NCBI GenBank assembly: GCA_002427755.1
Contig: DIYO01000004.1
Span: 124,001 to 188,000, forward strand
Origin: Roseivirga sp. UBA6052
GTDB taxonomy: Bacteria; Bacteroidota; Bacteroidia; Cytophagales; Cyclobacteriaceae
Direction of reading: 5' to 3'
DNA: 64,000 bases
Part shown: positions 1 to 9,813 of the stretch, piece after piece
How positions within the stretch are numbered: position 1 is the stretch's first letter
Layout: the number at the start of each line of letters is the position of its first letter
Position numbers and translations under genes: made by a program
Notes under the pieces: generated by a model
The model's database searches: none
The model's input: only the letters and a program-made list of their open reading frames with translations
What the model was told of the DNA's origin: nothing

Positions 1-2
1 CT

Positions 3-782
3 TATCCTTCAGGAAGTACGGGTAATGAATCTCTATCTAGCATCAACAAGAGGATTTTCCCCTTAATGAACAAAGCCATTAACCTACAATTAGAGATCAA
101 TAAGTTAGACGAGAGTACACAAAAAGAGCAATTACAAAATCAAATGGAAGCCATTAATGACGAAGTGCTTTCTTTTAAAAAGTCATTCGTTCAAGACAAT
201 ACGAACTCAGAAGCAGCCGCTTTTTATCTCTCTGATATGATGATAAGAAGTCAGGTGAGTCAAGATGAGGCCATTTCACTATTCAAAACCATGGATTCAT
301 CCCTCAGTGGTTATCCATTCTACAAGGCCGTTGGAAAAAGAGTGGCAGGCATTGAAGCTACCCAAGTGGGTAAGATCATGCCCAATTTTAAAACCACAGC
401 AACACTCAACGGAGAGCCTTTTGAATTAGAAGAACTCAGAGGCAAATATGTTCTGATGGATTTCTGGGGTACATGGTGCGGACCATGTATTGCTGAAATG
501 CCTACCGTAAAAGCTTATAAAGAAAAATATGCTGACAAACTGGTTGTGATTGGTGTGAACAATGGAGATACCATGGAGAAAATCAGCGAATTCGTTACGC
601 CAAAAGGTTATGACTGGCGCCAAATTAAAGACAAGTATGACAATGAAGATTTAGTGCTGAGACTTAATGTTGCCGGCTTTCCAACCAAGTTTATTTTAAG
701 TCCTGAAGGTGAAATCCTACACCGATTTGTAGGTAATACAGAAATAGCGTTTGAAGCACTTGATGAACTACTGAGTGAGTAG
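3..782 (+). CDS. TlpA-like thioredoxin-domain protein, 5' end outside window
   Basis: The C-terminal half is a thioredoxin fold of the TlpA/ResA (AhpC-TSA/Redoxin) type, with the redox motif W-C-G-P-C encoded at 474-488 after FWGT. It is followed by a GFPTKF segment carrying the family's cis-proline. Such proteins are exported thiol-disulfide oxidoreductases that reduce cysteines in envelope proteins. The first ATG in this frame is at 66, but the frame is open back to base 3 and encodes helical sequence that continues smoothly into it, so the gene almost certainly begins upstream of the window. The missing part would carry the signal peptide and perhaps a DUF4369-type domain. The 3' end overlaps the convergent DUF6155 gene by 15 bp. 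The substrate is unknown. Confidence 0.85.
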   Translation, partial: YPSGSTGNESLSSINKRIFPLMNKAINLQLEINKLDESTQKEQLQNQMEAINDEVLSFKKSFVQDNTNSEAAAFYLSDMMIRSQVSQDEAISLFKTMDSSLSGYPFYKAVGKRVAGIEATQVGKIMPNFKTTATLNGEPFELEELRGKYVLMDFWGTWCGPCIAEMPTVKAYKEKYADKLVVIGVNNGDTMEKISEFVTPKGYDWRQIKDKYDNEDLVLRLNVAGFPTKFILSPEGEILHRFVGNTEIAFEALDELLSE

Positions 783-1274
783 TCTATCAAAAGCCTCAGC
801 ATTAAACCACTCTTGATCATAAGCAGTATCCACAATGTCCGTAAGACGTTTTTGATACACAGCCTTTAAGCCATGTGTATCTACAAAATCAATTAACTCT
901 CGGTAAGAGTTGAGCATACTTTTATAAAAAGCCTCTTGCTTCACCTGCTTCTCTTCGTTGTAGCGTTGTGCAATCTCTATATTAAAAAGCATCACATCAG
1001 CAGCTAGGGTTGGATCAAGTTCGAGCGTTAAAAACTGCTTTATAGCCTTTTGCGCCACCGACCGTCTTGCTTTAGGCCTTCTACCATTTAAAGGAAAGTA
1101 CTCTTTCGAGATTTTGAATTTCGCCTCCTCAACCAGCTTATCTTCTTTAGGATTGAATACAAAGTTGTAATAAGTCTTAACAGGCTTAAAACGCTCATAT
1201 AAATCCAGTACCTGAGACTCTAGTTCTTGCTTATCGAGAGATTGTAAGTATTTGACCAATGCACGTTTACTCAT
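768..1274 (-). CDS. DUF6155 family protein
   Basis: This is a 168-residue soluble protein, strongly helical and basic, without a signal peptide or membrane segment. The N-terminus (MSKRALVKYL) and the central FNPKEDKLVEEAKFKISKEYF-like stretch match what I know of the DUF6155 family, whose function is not established. The start is well supported because the same first codons recur in a broken copy at 8726-8773. The gene is convergent with the TlpA-like gene and overlaps it by 15 bp. Family assignment is from memory of the sequence pattern; no function is claimed. Confidence 0.75.
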   Translation of the reverse strand: MSKRALVKYLQSLDKQELESQVLDLYERFKPVKTYYNFVFNPKEDKLVEEAKFKISKEYFPLNGRRPKARRSVAQKAIKQFLTLELDPTLAADVMLFNIEIAQRYNEEKQVKQEAFYKSMLNSYRELIDFVDTHGLKAVYQKRLTDIVDTAYDQEWFNAEAFDRLLTQ

Positions 1275-1295
1275 ACTGCAAAATACAATTATCTT
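1251..1295. repeat. Direct repeat, left copy (DUF6155 start region)
   Basis: These 45 bp cover the first codons of the DUF6155 gene and its leader. They match 8750-8794 in the same orientation at 41 of 45 positions without a gap. Similarity fades on the leader side beyond 1295 and becomes patchy inside the coding region. The two copies bracket the giant gene at 1477-8625. Confidence 0.9.
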
Positions 1296-1476
1296 CTATG
1301 TTCAATCCCAAATTATACCTTCAACTTTCAGCCAGAAACAAATCTCTAAAAAACGGATCTGCAGAGGTTCTTAAAAGGTAAGAAGGAGAATCAGATCGAA
1401 AATTATGAGCTTATGAAATGTGCATTGTGGCATAGATTTTTCATATATTCTGTTCCAATAATAAACCACATTTTTC

Positions 1477-4400
1477 ATGAGCCGCACTCACTTCGACCAA
1501 ATCAAAAATGCTGTTTCAAAGCTTTCTAAGAAAGCTCCTGTAGATCTTTCAATATGGATACCAAAGCTAGTTGGCTTATCTATTTGGGATAAACTTTCAG
1601 AGAAGCAAAACATCTTTGAATTAGAAGAGCATAATGTAGATGAAGAGACTGGAATCCTGCTGGTATCAGGAAATCTCACATTGCCAAAATTGGGAACATG
1701 TGATCTCATACTAGAAGTAAAACTCAATACAATTTGGGATGAAGATGTGCCTTTAGATGAAGAAGAAACAATCCATATAACCTTAAGAACTAACAATCCG
1801 ATTACGCTAGGTTCTTTCTTCTCGATTGAAAATGACAGGATCTCTAATTTGGGTATTGATAATGCCATTCTAAGCTTAGGGCTAAAAGAAGACGAGGAGA
1901 AACTAACCATATCTGGAGAAGCAAAGACTCTCGGAATGGGTAATACTACAGTTGTGATTGCCAATAAATTCGAGAGCTACTCGGTAGACTGGACTAATGC
2001 AGAGATTACGGATTACTTGAAATTACCATTAGTACAACTTCAAAGACCAAGTAAGCACTTCGCTAAAAATTCAGACGGTTTTTTTGAGGGTTATTTTCAG
2101 TGTTATGTGAAGTTGGGCCAGCAAGAAATTGGGTTAAGACTAGATTACCCGGCTGAGGAGGCAAAATGTGAACTCAAAAAAATCACCAAGAATCCAATTC
2201 CTTTACCCTCCCTATCTGACTTGTGTACAGTTTTAGGTATAGCCACACTAAGCGAAATTCTCCCTCAAAACGTGGTTGATGTTACTTCTGGCTATTTAGT
2301 TGAGGACTTCAAAATTCGTCTTAATCTGTTAGAGCCAGAGTTAAAAGGACTTGACATTAAGCTGACATCGACAAACACAATTGACATTTCAGACAGGCTT
2401 AGTATTGGAGGTGTTGGAGCTGAAATAAAGCTCCGTCAGGAAAATGATCAATTTACAATAGGCCTAGATGTGGTCGGAAAGTGGAAAGTAATCTCAGCTA
2501 ATCAAGAGATCTTGCTTCCTTTAAGAATAAAAAAGTCTAATGATAGTTCTTCTTGGGAAACTGTTTTGGATAGTGATACCCCAGTTCAATTTCAAGGTTT
2601 AGAAACACTCTTTTATGTGTTTTATGCAGAAGAAATTCTGAATACAATTCCAAAGCGACTTAACACTAAGTTCCCATTCTCTTTAAATCAATTCCAATTA
2701 AAACTTGACACCTCTACAAAAACATTAAGCACATTTACGTTAGGAATATCAAGTTTTGATCGGTGGGAAATAATATCTGATTGGATAGAACTGGAAAAGC
2801 CTGATGTCTTATTCGATGTATCTAAAAACGAAGATAAAATCGAGTTAAAAGGGCATGCATCTGCAAAGTTCGATTTGTTTGAAACAAGCTTCGAGGGCAA
2901 AGTTTTATTTGACGATTGGTCATTGTCGTCAAACCTATCCAAAGGAAGCGAACTTAATATTCAAAGCATATCCCAAAAGTGCTTTGGTACTAATGTTGAA
3001 CTTCCAGTTGTGCTCAAAGACCTCGCTTTTAATGAAGCTAGTATCAATACGAGCCTATCTGAGAGGAATGTGATAATCAAGGCTACCACTGCTAACCCAG
3101 TAGAACTGATTCCGGGATATATCACCGTCCAAAAACTTGTAATTGATTTAGAAGCTCAATCCCTAAATTCACCCGATAAACGATCTTTAGAAGGCATAAT
3201 TCAAGGAGAGATAAAAATAATCGAAGGGGCTTCTCTCACCGTTAAATCAAACTTTAGTAATCCATTCAAATTTGAAGGCATACTTCAAAATTTGAGTTTT
3301 AGGGAGCTTTTTGAAAAGTTTGTACCAGGAATTAGAATACCAAAGGAACTATCTAATCTAAACCTTAAAGAGTTATTTTTCAGCATAACACCAAAGACAG
3401 GAGAGTTCTCAATGAAGACAAACCTGTATGCCGATGCGCAATTCACCCTTGGTGAAGCCCAACTTAAGGTTGACAATCTAGAGTTTGAACTATCTCGCAA
3501 TGCCGAACATAAAATGTATTGCAAGGTAAAATTATCATCTGAAGGTGCATTCACTGAAAACCTCAAACTCAAAAAACTCAACTCTACATTCGAATTTAAG
3601 GAGGATGAAAAATGGACTCTATCCGGTTCTGGTGACATTGATGTTTTCGGACTTGAAAGTCACGTGAGCTTGCAGCTTTTACTTGAGACTAATGAAAGTG
3701 AGGAGATCTCAGACTATTTTGCTCTAAACTGCACATCAGAAAATCTTAAGCTTACAGTAGATGAAGTAGGCAATGTTGATTTGGAAAGCCTCCAAATCAA
3801 AATCAAAAGAACCAAAGAGAGCAAACAATGGATGTTTAAATCAACAGCCAACTTGGCCTTTACGCCAGGTGGAGTAGAAGGCTTATCAATAAAAAATGGA
3901 ACCTTAACCAAACCATTGAATGAAGAAGCCATAATTTTCTCTGGGCAAATTGAAACTCCTAAAATCCCGTATCCAATTGGTGCCAAAGAAGGAGAATTAC
4001 TGCCGGAACTAGAGTTTAATGAGTTCTATACCACTATCAACGCCAAATCGTTAAAGATCTCTAGATCTAATGGTAAATGGGAATTCAACGGTGAAACAGA
4101 AATTCAACTTAACGGATTACCAGACCTTTTTTACAATATTTTAGGCGAGGCTAAATTTACAGCTTCATGTGGTATTGGGGAAAAAGGAGCTTTTATAAAG
4201 GCAAGTAATTTTAGCCAACAGCTTGTTATTGATGACTTCATAACTAAGGCCATACATGGACTTGAAATATTAGACCTCCCTCCTCTTGGAAAATCTATAG
4301 TTAAACTAGACTCGATAGAGTTGTCTCTTCAAAAGAAATCTGAAGTGATTGCCACTTTTGCTATTGGCCTACCATCAAAACTTAATGAATTCTTTGGTCT

Positions 4401-7400
4401 TCATGAACTTGAAATCCTTAACAAAAAAGGATTCAGAGTCTTCGAAACCTATAATGAAGAAGGAGAAAACAAAGACAATCTATTTAAAGCCTCTATATAC
4501 TTTAGCGATGATGGTATAGGTGGAAGAATCGATAAATTACCTTTTAGTTTAAAAGACCTTACCGAAGGTTTGTTAGGAGATGCTGAAGGTCTAAAGGAAG
4601 TCGATGGAGGTTGGGTTTCGATAGACCTTACACCGAAGACAGATATTGGCACAGACAAAGACCTCGGTAAGTTTTTCTTTAGAAAACCGGATCTGGCGTT
4701 TGATTTCCAAAAAGGAAGTTTTCGAGCAGCTGGAGGTTTCAAGATAGACCCTGTGAGAGGCTGCAGCCTGCCTCTAAAACCACTTAAACAACTCTTAAAG
4801 ATTGTTCAACTTGATTATCTATCAGAACAGATCCCTCATAAAGTCCCATTAAAGTCTCTTAAACTATTAGGGGAAGGTGCCGCACCTGATGCGCTCATAA
4901 CCTATGCACAGCAAGTAGGCATACCAATCCCAGATGAGCTAAAAGAAATCAACAAATTCATTAATGAGCAATTCGACAAGCTACCGGACGTTTGGAAGGA
5001 ATATGCTGAAATCTGCATTCCTGAAGCCTTCGAATTCGATATCAACATAACGCCAGATCAGGGCTTCAATATTTCACTTGAAGTTAAAAACGGTGAGTTA
5101 AGACTGCTCATACCTTGTCAACCACCTATGCTTCAAGGTTTGAGATTAAGAAAATTTGCCTTAGGAACTGCTTTCGGAGGTTCAATGCTCCGAATGGAGT
5201 TAGACGTGCATATGGACCAAACCGATTACCTCACACTTCTATCCTGTTTTCTACCTATTTGGGCAGATTCGAATATCAATAAGTATTTACCAGATAGAAG
5301 TGAGTTGAAAAACTCTATGGAGATTCGAGACTTATTTATGCTTATCGTAATCGCCACAGAAATCCCAATTCCAATCCCAATATTCTACGACATTCACATG
5401 AGAGCAGTCGAACTTCATGGAGGCGAAAATGAATTTAGGATGGCATTTAAAAAACCGCAATTAGAAGTCCTAGAAATCCTCAAATTTTTAACTGAACTCA
5501 AACCTTTCTTTACTTCTCGCGACCTTTTAAACACAGAGCATGTCAAAGGCTTATTCAATAGAATAGTTGAAGAACAAAGCCCTAATACGTTTAGAATTGG
5601 GCCTTCATATACTAGACTCCCGAAAATTTTGGGTTATGACGAAGTGACTATTAAAGACAACAACGGGACCGACATAACAACTACTAAAGGAAAACTTCTT
5701 GGTATTGAAGCTGGCTATGAAACTTTAAAGCCCTACGACATAGCAAGAATTTTTCTAAACACATTTAAGCTTTTAACGGGTTTAGGGCCAGACGACAAAG
5801 ATGCATTTAGCTACCTCTTGCAGCTCACTCCGCTTGAACATAGAGTAGGTCAGTTTAGCCTTAATCTATTAGACCAATTCAAACTAAAATCGGATTGGCT
5901 ACTTACAACAATTGAAGAATATCAAGATACTGATAATGAACTAATTCAAGGAAAGCCAATTGTACAAACACTCAAAAAGGATAATGGTCAATCATTAATA
6001 AATCTATTAGACATACAGAGTCCTCTAGAAAATGAAGGTAAAGGAGTACTCCTTTTCATGGCAAGCCAGCTAGAAATTGCTAATTCTATTCTAAAAACCG
6101 GATTTGGTTTACAGTTTCAATCGGCTAAAGGGTTAAGGATAGCTATGGCTGCACAGGGCAATATCATGAACTCCATGCAGGTGGCCATGGGAGGATTTAT
6201 GAACACAGATCCAAATGCAGATGAGCAGTTTAAGGGTACCCTAAGCACCCAACTAAGCGCCTTTGGGGATTATCAGATATTTAAGTCTGGTGCCAATGTT
6301 TCATTGTCCAAAGATCAATTCATAGTTGATGGAGTCATGAGCCTTTTCTATGATAATGGCCCAACTGAAAATTTTGCATTCTTTGGTAAAGTAGATGGAG
6401 AGATAACAAATTCTAGCATTTTCTATGAAGGTGATATCAGCTTTTACCTATTCAGAAAGGAATTGACCAACAGCCATATTAAGCTAGAGGCAAATAATGA
6501 CAACCTAAAAGTTTCTCTTGACACCACAATTCTTGGGAAAAACGCAAAACTTAAAGGATATACTGAAGATCACAACAATGCAAAAAGATTAGTACTCAAC
6601 GGAGAGGTAGATCGAATTGATTACCCCGGATTAGTCTCCTTTGTTGGCAATGAATCCAATCATCCTCAAGCAAATCTTGTTATAGCGTCTGATGGTGTTG
6701 TACACGCTGCCTACCTAGATGCCAAAATTGTGCTATTAGGCATGATAGGGTCAGGAATTACAGTACAATTCCATGAAGATGAATGGAGATTCAAATTCGA
6801 TCAGAATTTTAAAATAGCCAATTTCTTTAGTTCAACACTTTCTGTAGATGCTTTGGTAAGACCGGGCTTATTTGTCAATACTAACATTAACTATGATGCC
6901 GTCTTAAAATTAGCGATACCAGAAGTTAGCCTTAAAATATTCAGTTGGAAGATCATCCTAGTTCCTTCATTCAACTTAGGCAACGGGATGGTTAATAGTC
7001 TTTTGGGAGTTAAAATATTTAAACCAAACCATCAAGATACTTCAGATTTACTAAGTCGACTTCGAGTCGAATATGAAAAGATTGGACAACTCAAGAATCA
7101 AACAGAATCTGTACTCAATCAAACGAAAGATGAGCTCTCAGATTACAAAAACAACTTACCCAATAACTTCGAGCATTTTAAGAACGAAACAATCAAGGCC
7201 TACAATGAAAATGGAGGCAAGAAAGTAGACGGTATACATGTCGAATTAGAACACCTACATAAATGGCACATTGATGATAGTATCAATATGTTGGGTGAGA
7301 TCACAGAATATGCTATGGAAGGCCTCGCTCATACTGAAGGAGCCGAATCATTTTTGAAGTATTGCTACGAACTTGGGTTTGCTCACCCTCAGGAAAGAGA

Positions 7401-8625
7401 TCAAATTCAGAAAAGAATGAGAGACTTCCTCGATACGCTAATCAATGATGCCAAAGACATGTATGATTGGGCGAATAGCGATAAAATTGATGGAAGTGTA
7501 ACTGATAAGTATGATTATAAGTACAGGCGATTCAAAGCAAGAGTGCTTCCGAAAGGTATTTATGTAATCAAAGATGGTGGATACAAATTGCGAATGGCAG
7601 ATGATGCAAAAAAAGATTGGGTAGGCTTGGAGTTTAGCAATGTATCTGGTCAAGATGAAACCGTCTTCTACTTTGAAAAGAAAGGAGAGAAGTATCAAAA
7701 GATGCGCTATAAGGATCAAAAAGCAAGAAAATGGTTTCATATAGAGAAAAACGGAACATCAAATGCCAATGCATGTCTCTATGATTTCCAAAAACGAACC
7801 AAGCAAATGGGCAATAACATGATGTACTTTAGAGATGGTGACAAGTACAGAATCCAAGCTTGGATGGGGCAGTTTGGTCTGGTTAGAAAATCAAATGATT
7901 CTGTTACCCCCGTTTACTTTAAGGAAGGTCATACCGGAGATAAATTTGAGTTTTTCAAGAAGGTTGATGTTTCTAAAAGCAAGTTTAAACAACAATACGA
8001 TCCATATATGAGTCAATTGCTCCAGCTTAAAGAGAAATACATAGACTCTATGCCAATGGAGCCTTATGGCCTATACAATCTTGAAGAAGTAAGAAGTTTC
8101 AGAAGAATGGATTCTGAATATTTCAAGTACTTCTTCTTAGAGAAGAAAGTGGTCAGTTTAGAACGTAAACTACTGGAGCAAAAACAAGCTTATAATTTTG
8201 CAAAACTGAGGTACGAAAGTTTACAGAATGCTGTCGTAAACCAAAAAACCAATATTGAGATCACTGCTAGTGCCACTTTCATGATGCCATTTGGCGACCA
8301 TATCTTTAATATAGAATTACCAGATGTAAACATTCATTACGAATTCTCTAATAATCTCAATATGAAGCAAATACTAGATGAGGTAAGAGACCAAACTGTT
8401 CAGAATGTGTTGAATAATTCAAAAGCTCTATTTGGGCACCTGGTGAAATATGGTTTGGGTAGAAAAACAACTATGTCTTCTTCATCTGTTTCAGAAACAG
8501 AAAGGAGAAGCGTTCCAAAACCTGCTCCAAGCCAAGCAGAACCACTACTTCAGGAGACCTATTTTGATGCAAATGCTCCGTTAGGTAAAGATGATCATGT
8601 TGAAGATTTAGGAGCACTATTCTAG
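1477..8625 (+). CDS. Giant 2382-residue beta-rich protein of unknown function
   Basis: I do not recognise this gene. It starts at the ATG at 1477 without a signal peptide or lipobox, so a cytoplasmic or non-classically exported protein is likely. Residues 1 to about 1500 are a long series of segments rich in alternating polar and hydrophobic residues, with recurring units of the form K-W-x-hydrophobic-x-G-x-hydrophobic. This suggests stacked beta-sheets. About 1857-1893 and 2213-2253 look like coiled coils. About 2025-2165 (7549-7971) has three weakly similar beta-hairpin units, such as GIYVIKDGGYKLRMADD, that could form a beta-trefoil. The last 50 residues are Ser/Pro/Glu-rich and probably disordered. 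Possible alternatives are a lipid-groove (AsmA/VPS13-like) protein, a DUF6603-like protein or a toxin-complex component; none is proven. It stands alone between two copies of a DUF6155 start. Confidence 0.8.
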   Translation: MSRTHFDQIKNAVSKLSKKAPVDLSIWIPKLVGLSIWDKLSEKQNIFELEEHNVDEETGILLVSGNLTLPKLGTCDLILEVKLNTIWDEDVPLDEEETIHITLRTNNPITLGSFFSIENDRISNLGIDNAILSLGLKEDEEKLTISGEAKTLGMGNTTVVIANKFESYSVDWTNAEITDYLKLPLVQLQRPSKHFAKNSDGFFEGYFQCYVKLGQQEIGLRLDYPAEEAKCELKKITKNPIPLPSLSDLCTVLGIATLSEILPQNVVDVTSGYLVEDFKIRLNLLEPELKGLDIKLTSTNTIDISDRLSIGGVGAEIKLRQENDQFTIGLDVVGKWKVISANQEILLPLRIKKSNDSSSWETVLDSDTPVQFQGLETLFYVFYAEEILNTIPKRLNTKFPFSLNQFQLKLDTSTKTLSTFTLGISSFDRWEIISDWIELEKPDVLFDVSKNEDKIELKGHASAKFDLFETSFEGKVLFDDWSLSSNLSKGSELNIQSISQKCFGTNVELPVVLKDLAFNEASINTSLSERNVIIKATTANPVELIPGYITVQKLVIDLEAQSLNSPDKRSLEGIIQGEIKIIEGASLTVKSNFSNPFKFEGILQNLSFRELFEKFVPGIRIPKELSNLNLKELFFSITPKTGEFSMKTNLYADAQFTLGEAQLKVDNLEFELSRNAEHKMYCKVKLSSEGAFTENLKLKKLNSTFEFKEDEKWTLSGSGDIDVFGLESHVSLQLLLETNESEEISDYFALNCTSENLKLTVDEVGNVDLESLQIKIKRTKESKQWMFKSTANLAFTPGGVEGLSIKNGTLTKPLNEEAIIFSGQIETPKIPYPIGAKEGELLPELEFNEFYTTINAKSLKISRSNGKWEFNGETEIQLNGLPDLFYNILGEAKFTASCGIGEKGAFIKASNFSQQLVIDDFITKAIHGLEILDLPPLGKSIVKLDSIELSLQKKSEVIATFAIGLPSKLNEFFGLHELEILNKKGFRVFETYNEEGENKDNLFKASIYFSDDGIGGRIDKLPFSLKDLTEGLLGDAEGLKEVDGGWVSIDLTPKTDIGTDKDLGKFFFRKPDLAFDFQKGSFRAAGGFKIDPVRGCSLPLKPLKQLLKIVQLDYLSEQIPHKVPLKSLKLLGEGAAPDALITYAQQVGIPIPDELKEINKFINEQFDKLPDVWKEYAEICIPEAFEFDINITPDQGFNISLEVKNGELRLLIPCQPPMLQGLRLRKFALGTAFGGSMLRMELDVHMDQTDYLTLLSCFLPIWADSNINKYLPDRSELKNSMEIRDLFMLIVIATEIPIPIPIFYDIHMRAVELHGGENEFRMAFKKPQLEVLEILKFLTELKPFFTSRDLLNTEHVKGLFNRIVEEQSPNTFRIGPSYTRLPKILGYDEVTIKDNNGTDITTTKGKLLGIEAGYETLKPYDIARIFLNTFKLLTGLGPDDKDAFSYLLQLTPLEHRVGQFSLNLLDQFKLKSDWLLTTIEEYQDTDNELIQGKPIVQTLKKDNGQSLINLLDIQSPLENEGKGVLLFMASQLEIANSILKTGFGLQFQSAKGLRIAMAAQGNIMNSMQVAMGGFMNTDPNADEQFKGTLSTQLSAFGDYQIFKSGANVSLSKDQFIVDGVMSLFYDNGPTENFAFFGKVDGEITNSSIFYEGDISFYLFRKELTNSHIKLEANNDNLKVSLDTTILGKNAKLKGYTEDHNNAKRLVLNGEVDRIDYPGLVSFVGNESNHPQANLVIASDGVVHAAYLDAKIVLLGMIGSGITVQFHEDEWRFKFDQNFKIANFFSSTLSVDALVRPGLFVNTNINYDAVLKLAIPEVSLKIFSWKIILVPSFNLGNGMVNSLLGVKIFKPNHQDTSDLLSRLRVEYEKIGQLKNQTESVLNQTKDELSDYKNNLPNNFEHFKNETIKAYNENGGKKVDGIHVELEHLHKWHIDDSINMLGEITEYAMEGLAHTEGAESFLKYCYELGFAHPQERDQIQKRMRDFLDTLINDAKDMYDWANSDKIDGSVTDKYDYKYRRFKARVLPKGIYVIKDGGYKLRMADDAKKDWVGLEFSNVSGQDETVFYFEKKGEKYQKMRYKDQKARKWFHIEKNGTSNANACLYDFQKRTKQMGNNMMYFRDGDKYRIQAWMGQFGLVRKSNDSVTPVYFKEGHTGDKFEFFKKVDVSKSKFKQQYDPYMSQLLQLKEKYIDSMPMEPYGLYNLEEVRSFRRMDSEYFKYFFLEKKVVSLERKLLEQKQAYNFAKLRYESLQNAVVNQKTNIEITASATFMMPFGDHIFNIELPDVNIHYEFSNNLNMKQILDEVRDQTVQNVLNNSKALFGHLVKYGLGRKTTMSSSSVSETERRSVPKPAPSQAEPLLQETYFDANAPLGKDDHVEDLGALF

Positions 8626-8725
8626 AAATATGATTGACTGTCTGTCTTATTACAATGACCCTTATCAAAAGTGTCTCATCATCTTCATGACCTTATAATA
8701 ATTCAAGTATCTGAGGCTCAATCTT

Positions 8726-8773
8726 CTACTTTTCGAGTGACCAAAGATATTTGACCAAGGCTCTTTTACTCAT
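8726..8773 (-). pseudogene. Remnant of a second DUF6155 gene
   Basis: Read on the minus strand, this encodes MSKRALVKYLWSLEK and then a TAG stop. It matches the first 15 residues of the intact DUF6155 protein at 13 positions. Downstream of the stop (8626-8725) no further DUF6155-like sequence is recognisable. It is best explained as the surviving 5' end of a duplicated or displaced DUF6155 gene. A functional 15-residue peptide seems unlikely. Confidence 0.8.
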
Positions 8774-8794
8774 GCTGCAAAATACAATTATCTT
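8750..8794. repeat. Direct repeat, right copy (DUF6155 start region)
   Basis: This matches 1251-1295 at 41 of 45 positions in the same orientation. It includes the leader in front of the start codon, so the copied unit held more than the coding part. It lies just 5' of the MDR gene that begins at 8814 and may overlap that gene's promoter. Confidence 0.9.
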
Positions 8795-8813
8795 GGATCA
8801 CTAATTTAGAACA

Positions 8814-9812
8814 ATGTCCAACTCTTACCGATTCATAGAAATTTCAAAAAATGGCCCAGCAGAAGTGCTAAGCGTGCAAGAAGGAAGCTTTAACGAAACC
8901 CTTGTTGATAATGAAGTCTTGATCGATGTAAAATACTCAGGAATCAATTTTGCTGATATTTTAATGCGTTTGGGGCTTTATAGAGATGCACCTAAAAAAC
9001 CTTTTATACCGGGATATGAGTTAAGTGGCATTGTAAAAGCTGTTGGTGCTAATGTTGCCAAATTTCAAGTAGGCGATGAAGTAATGGCAGGCACTAAATT
9101 CGGAGGATATGTTAGTAAGATAAAGCTAGCCGAATGGCAAGTACTTAAGATTCCTAAGGGTTTGGATCTTCAAGAAGCTGCAGCACTACCAGTGAATTTT
9201 ATTACAGCATATATCGCATTTCACGAATTTGGCCGCATTAGGAAAGATGATAAAGTGCTTATTGATTGTGCGACAGGTGGCGTGGGTGTAGTGTTCTTAC
9301 AAATGTGCCAACAGGTTGGTGCACAAGCTTTTGGTCTAACCTCGAGTAATTCTAAAAGAGCGTTCATAGAATCGTTTGGCGCTACTGCTTATACGAGAGA
9401 CGAGTTTAGAAACTCTTCAGAAAACGAGTTTGATTTTATCTTGAATTCCGGAGGTGGAAAGTCTCTAAAAGACAACTACAATCGACTAGCTAAATCAGGT
9501 AAGCTTTGTGGTATTGGGCTGCAATCTGCTGTGAAAAATGGTAAAGGAAACACGCTTAGCCAACTCAAGGCAGCCATTGCTTCCCCTTGGTTCCCTATTC
9601 TAAAACTGGTTATGCAAAGTAAGTCAGTGTCTGGTTTCAATGCCTTGAAATACTTCGATGATGAAGACTGGATGCGAAAGCACCTACCGAACATGGAAGC
9701 CACTTCCATCATACCCTTTATTGGTGAGGTTTACAAATCAGAAGATGTGGCAAAGGCTCATCAGATTCTTGAACAAAGGAAGACTAAAGGTAAGGTATTA
9801 ATGGAGTGGTAG
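8814..9812 (+). CDS. MDR-family NADPH:quinone reductase-like oxidoreductase
   Basis: This is a 332-residue medium-chain dehydrogenase/reductase. It has an N-terminal GroES-like fold with the GYELSGIVKAVG segment, then a Rossmann domain with the nucleotide-binding stretch DCATGGVGVVFLQ. The structural and catalytic zinc ligands of alcohol dehydrogenases are absent, which points to the zeta-crystallin/quinone oxidoreductase or VAT1-like branch. These enzymes reduce quinones or enones with NADPH in the cytoplasm. The ATG at 8814 gives the full family N-terminus. The gene is convergent with the GH65 gene and the two stops are one base apart. The substrate cannot be told from sequence. Confidence 0.88.
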   Translation: MSNSYRFIEISKNGPAEVLSVQEGSFNETLVDNEVLIDVKYSGINFADILMRLGLYRDAPKKPFIPGYELSGIVKAVGANVAKFQVGDEVMAGTKFGGYVSKIKLAEWQVLKIPKGLDLQEAAALPVNFITAYIAFHEFGRIRKDDKVLIDCATGGVGVVFLQMCQQVGAQAFGLTSSNSKRAFIESFGATAYTRDEFRNSSENEFDFILNSGGGKSLKDNYNRLAKSGKLCGIGLQSAVKNGKGNTLSQLKAAIASPWFPILKLVMQSKSVSGFNALKYFDDEDWMRKHLPNMEATSIIPFIGEVYKSEDVAKAHQILEQRKTKGKVLMEW

Positions 9813-9813
9813 A

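Noticed and set aside
1488..4742. Several minus-strand frames of 84-158 codons inside the giant gene.
   Set aside because: Low-complexity Ser/Leu/Phe-rich translations with no family likeness; typical reverse shadows of a long Glu/Lys-rich gene.
1251..8794. The bracketing direct repeats as a transposon target-site duplication.
   Set aside because: 45 bp with coding content is far longer than usual target duplications, and no transposase or terminal inverted repeats are present.
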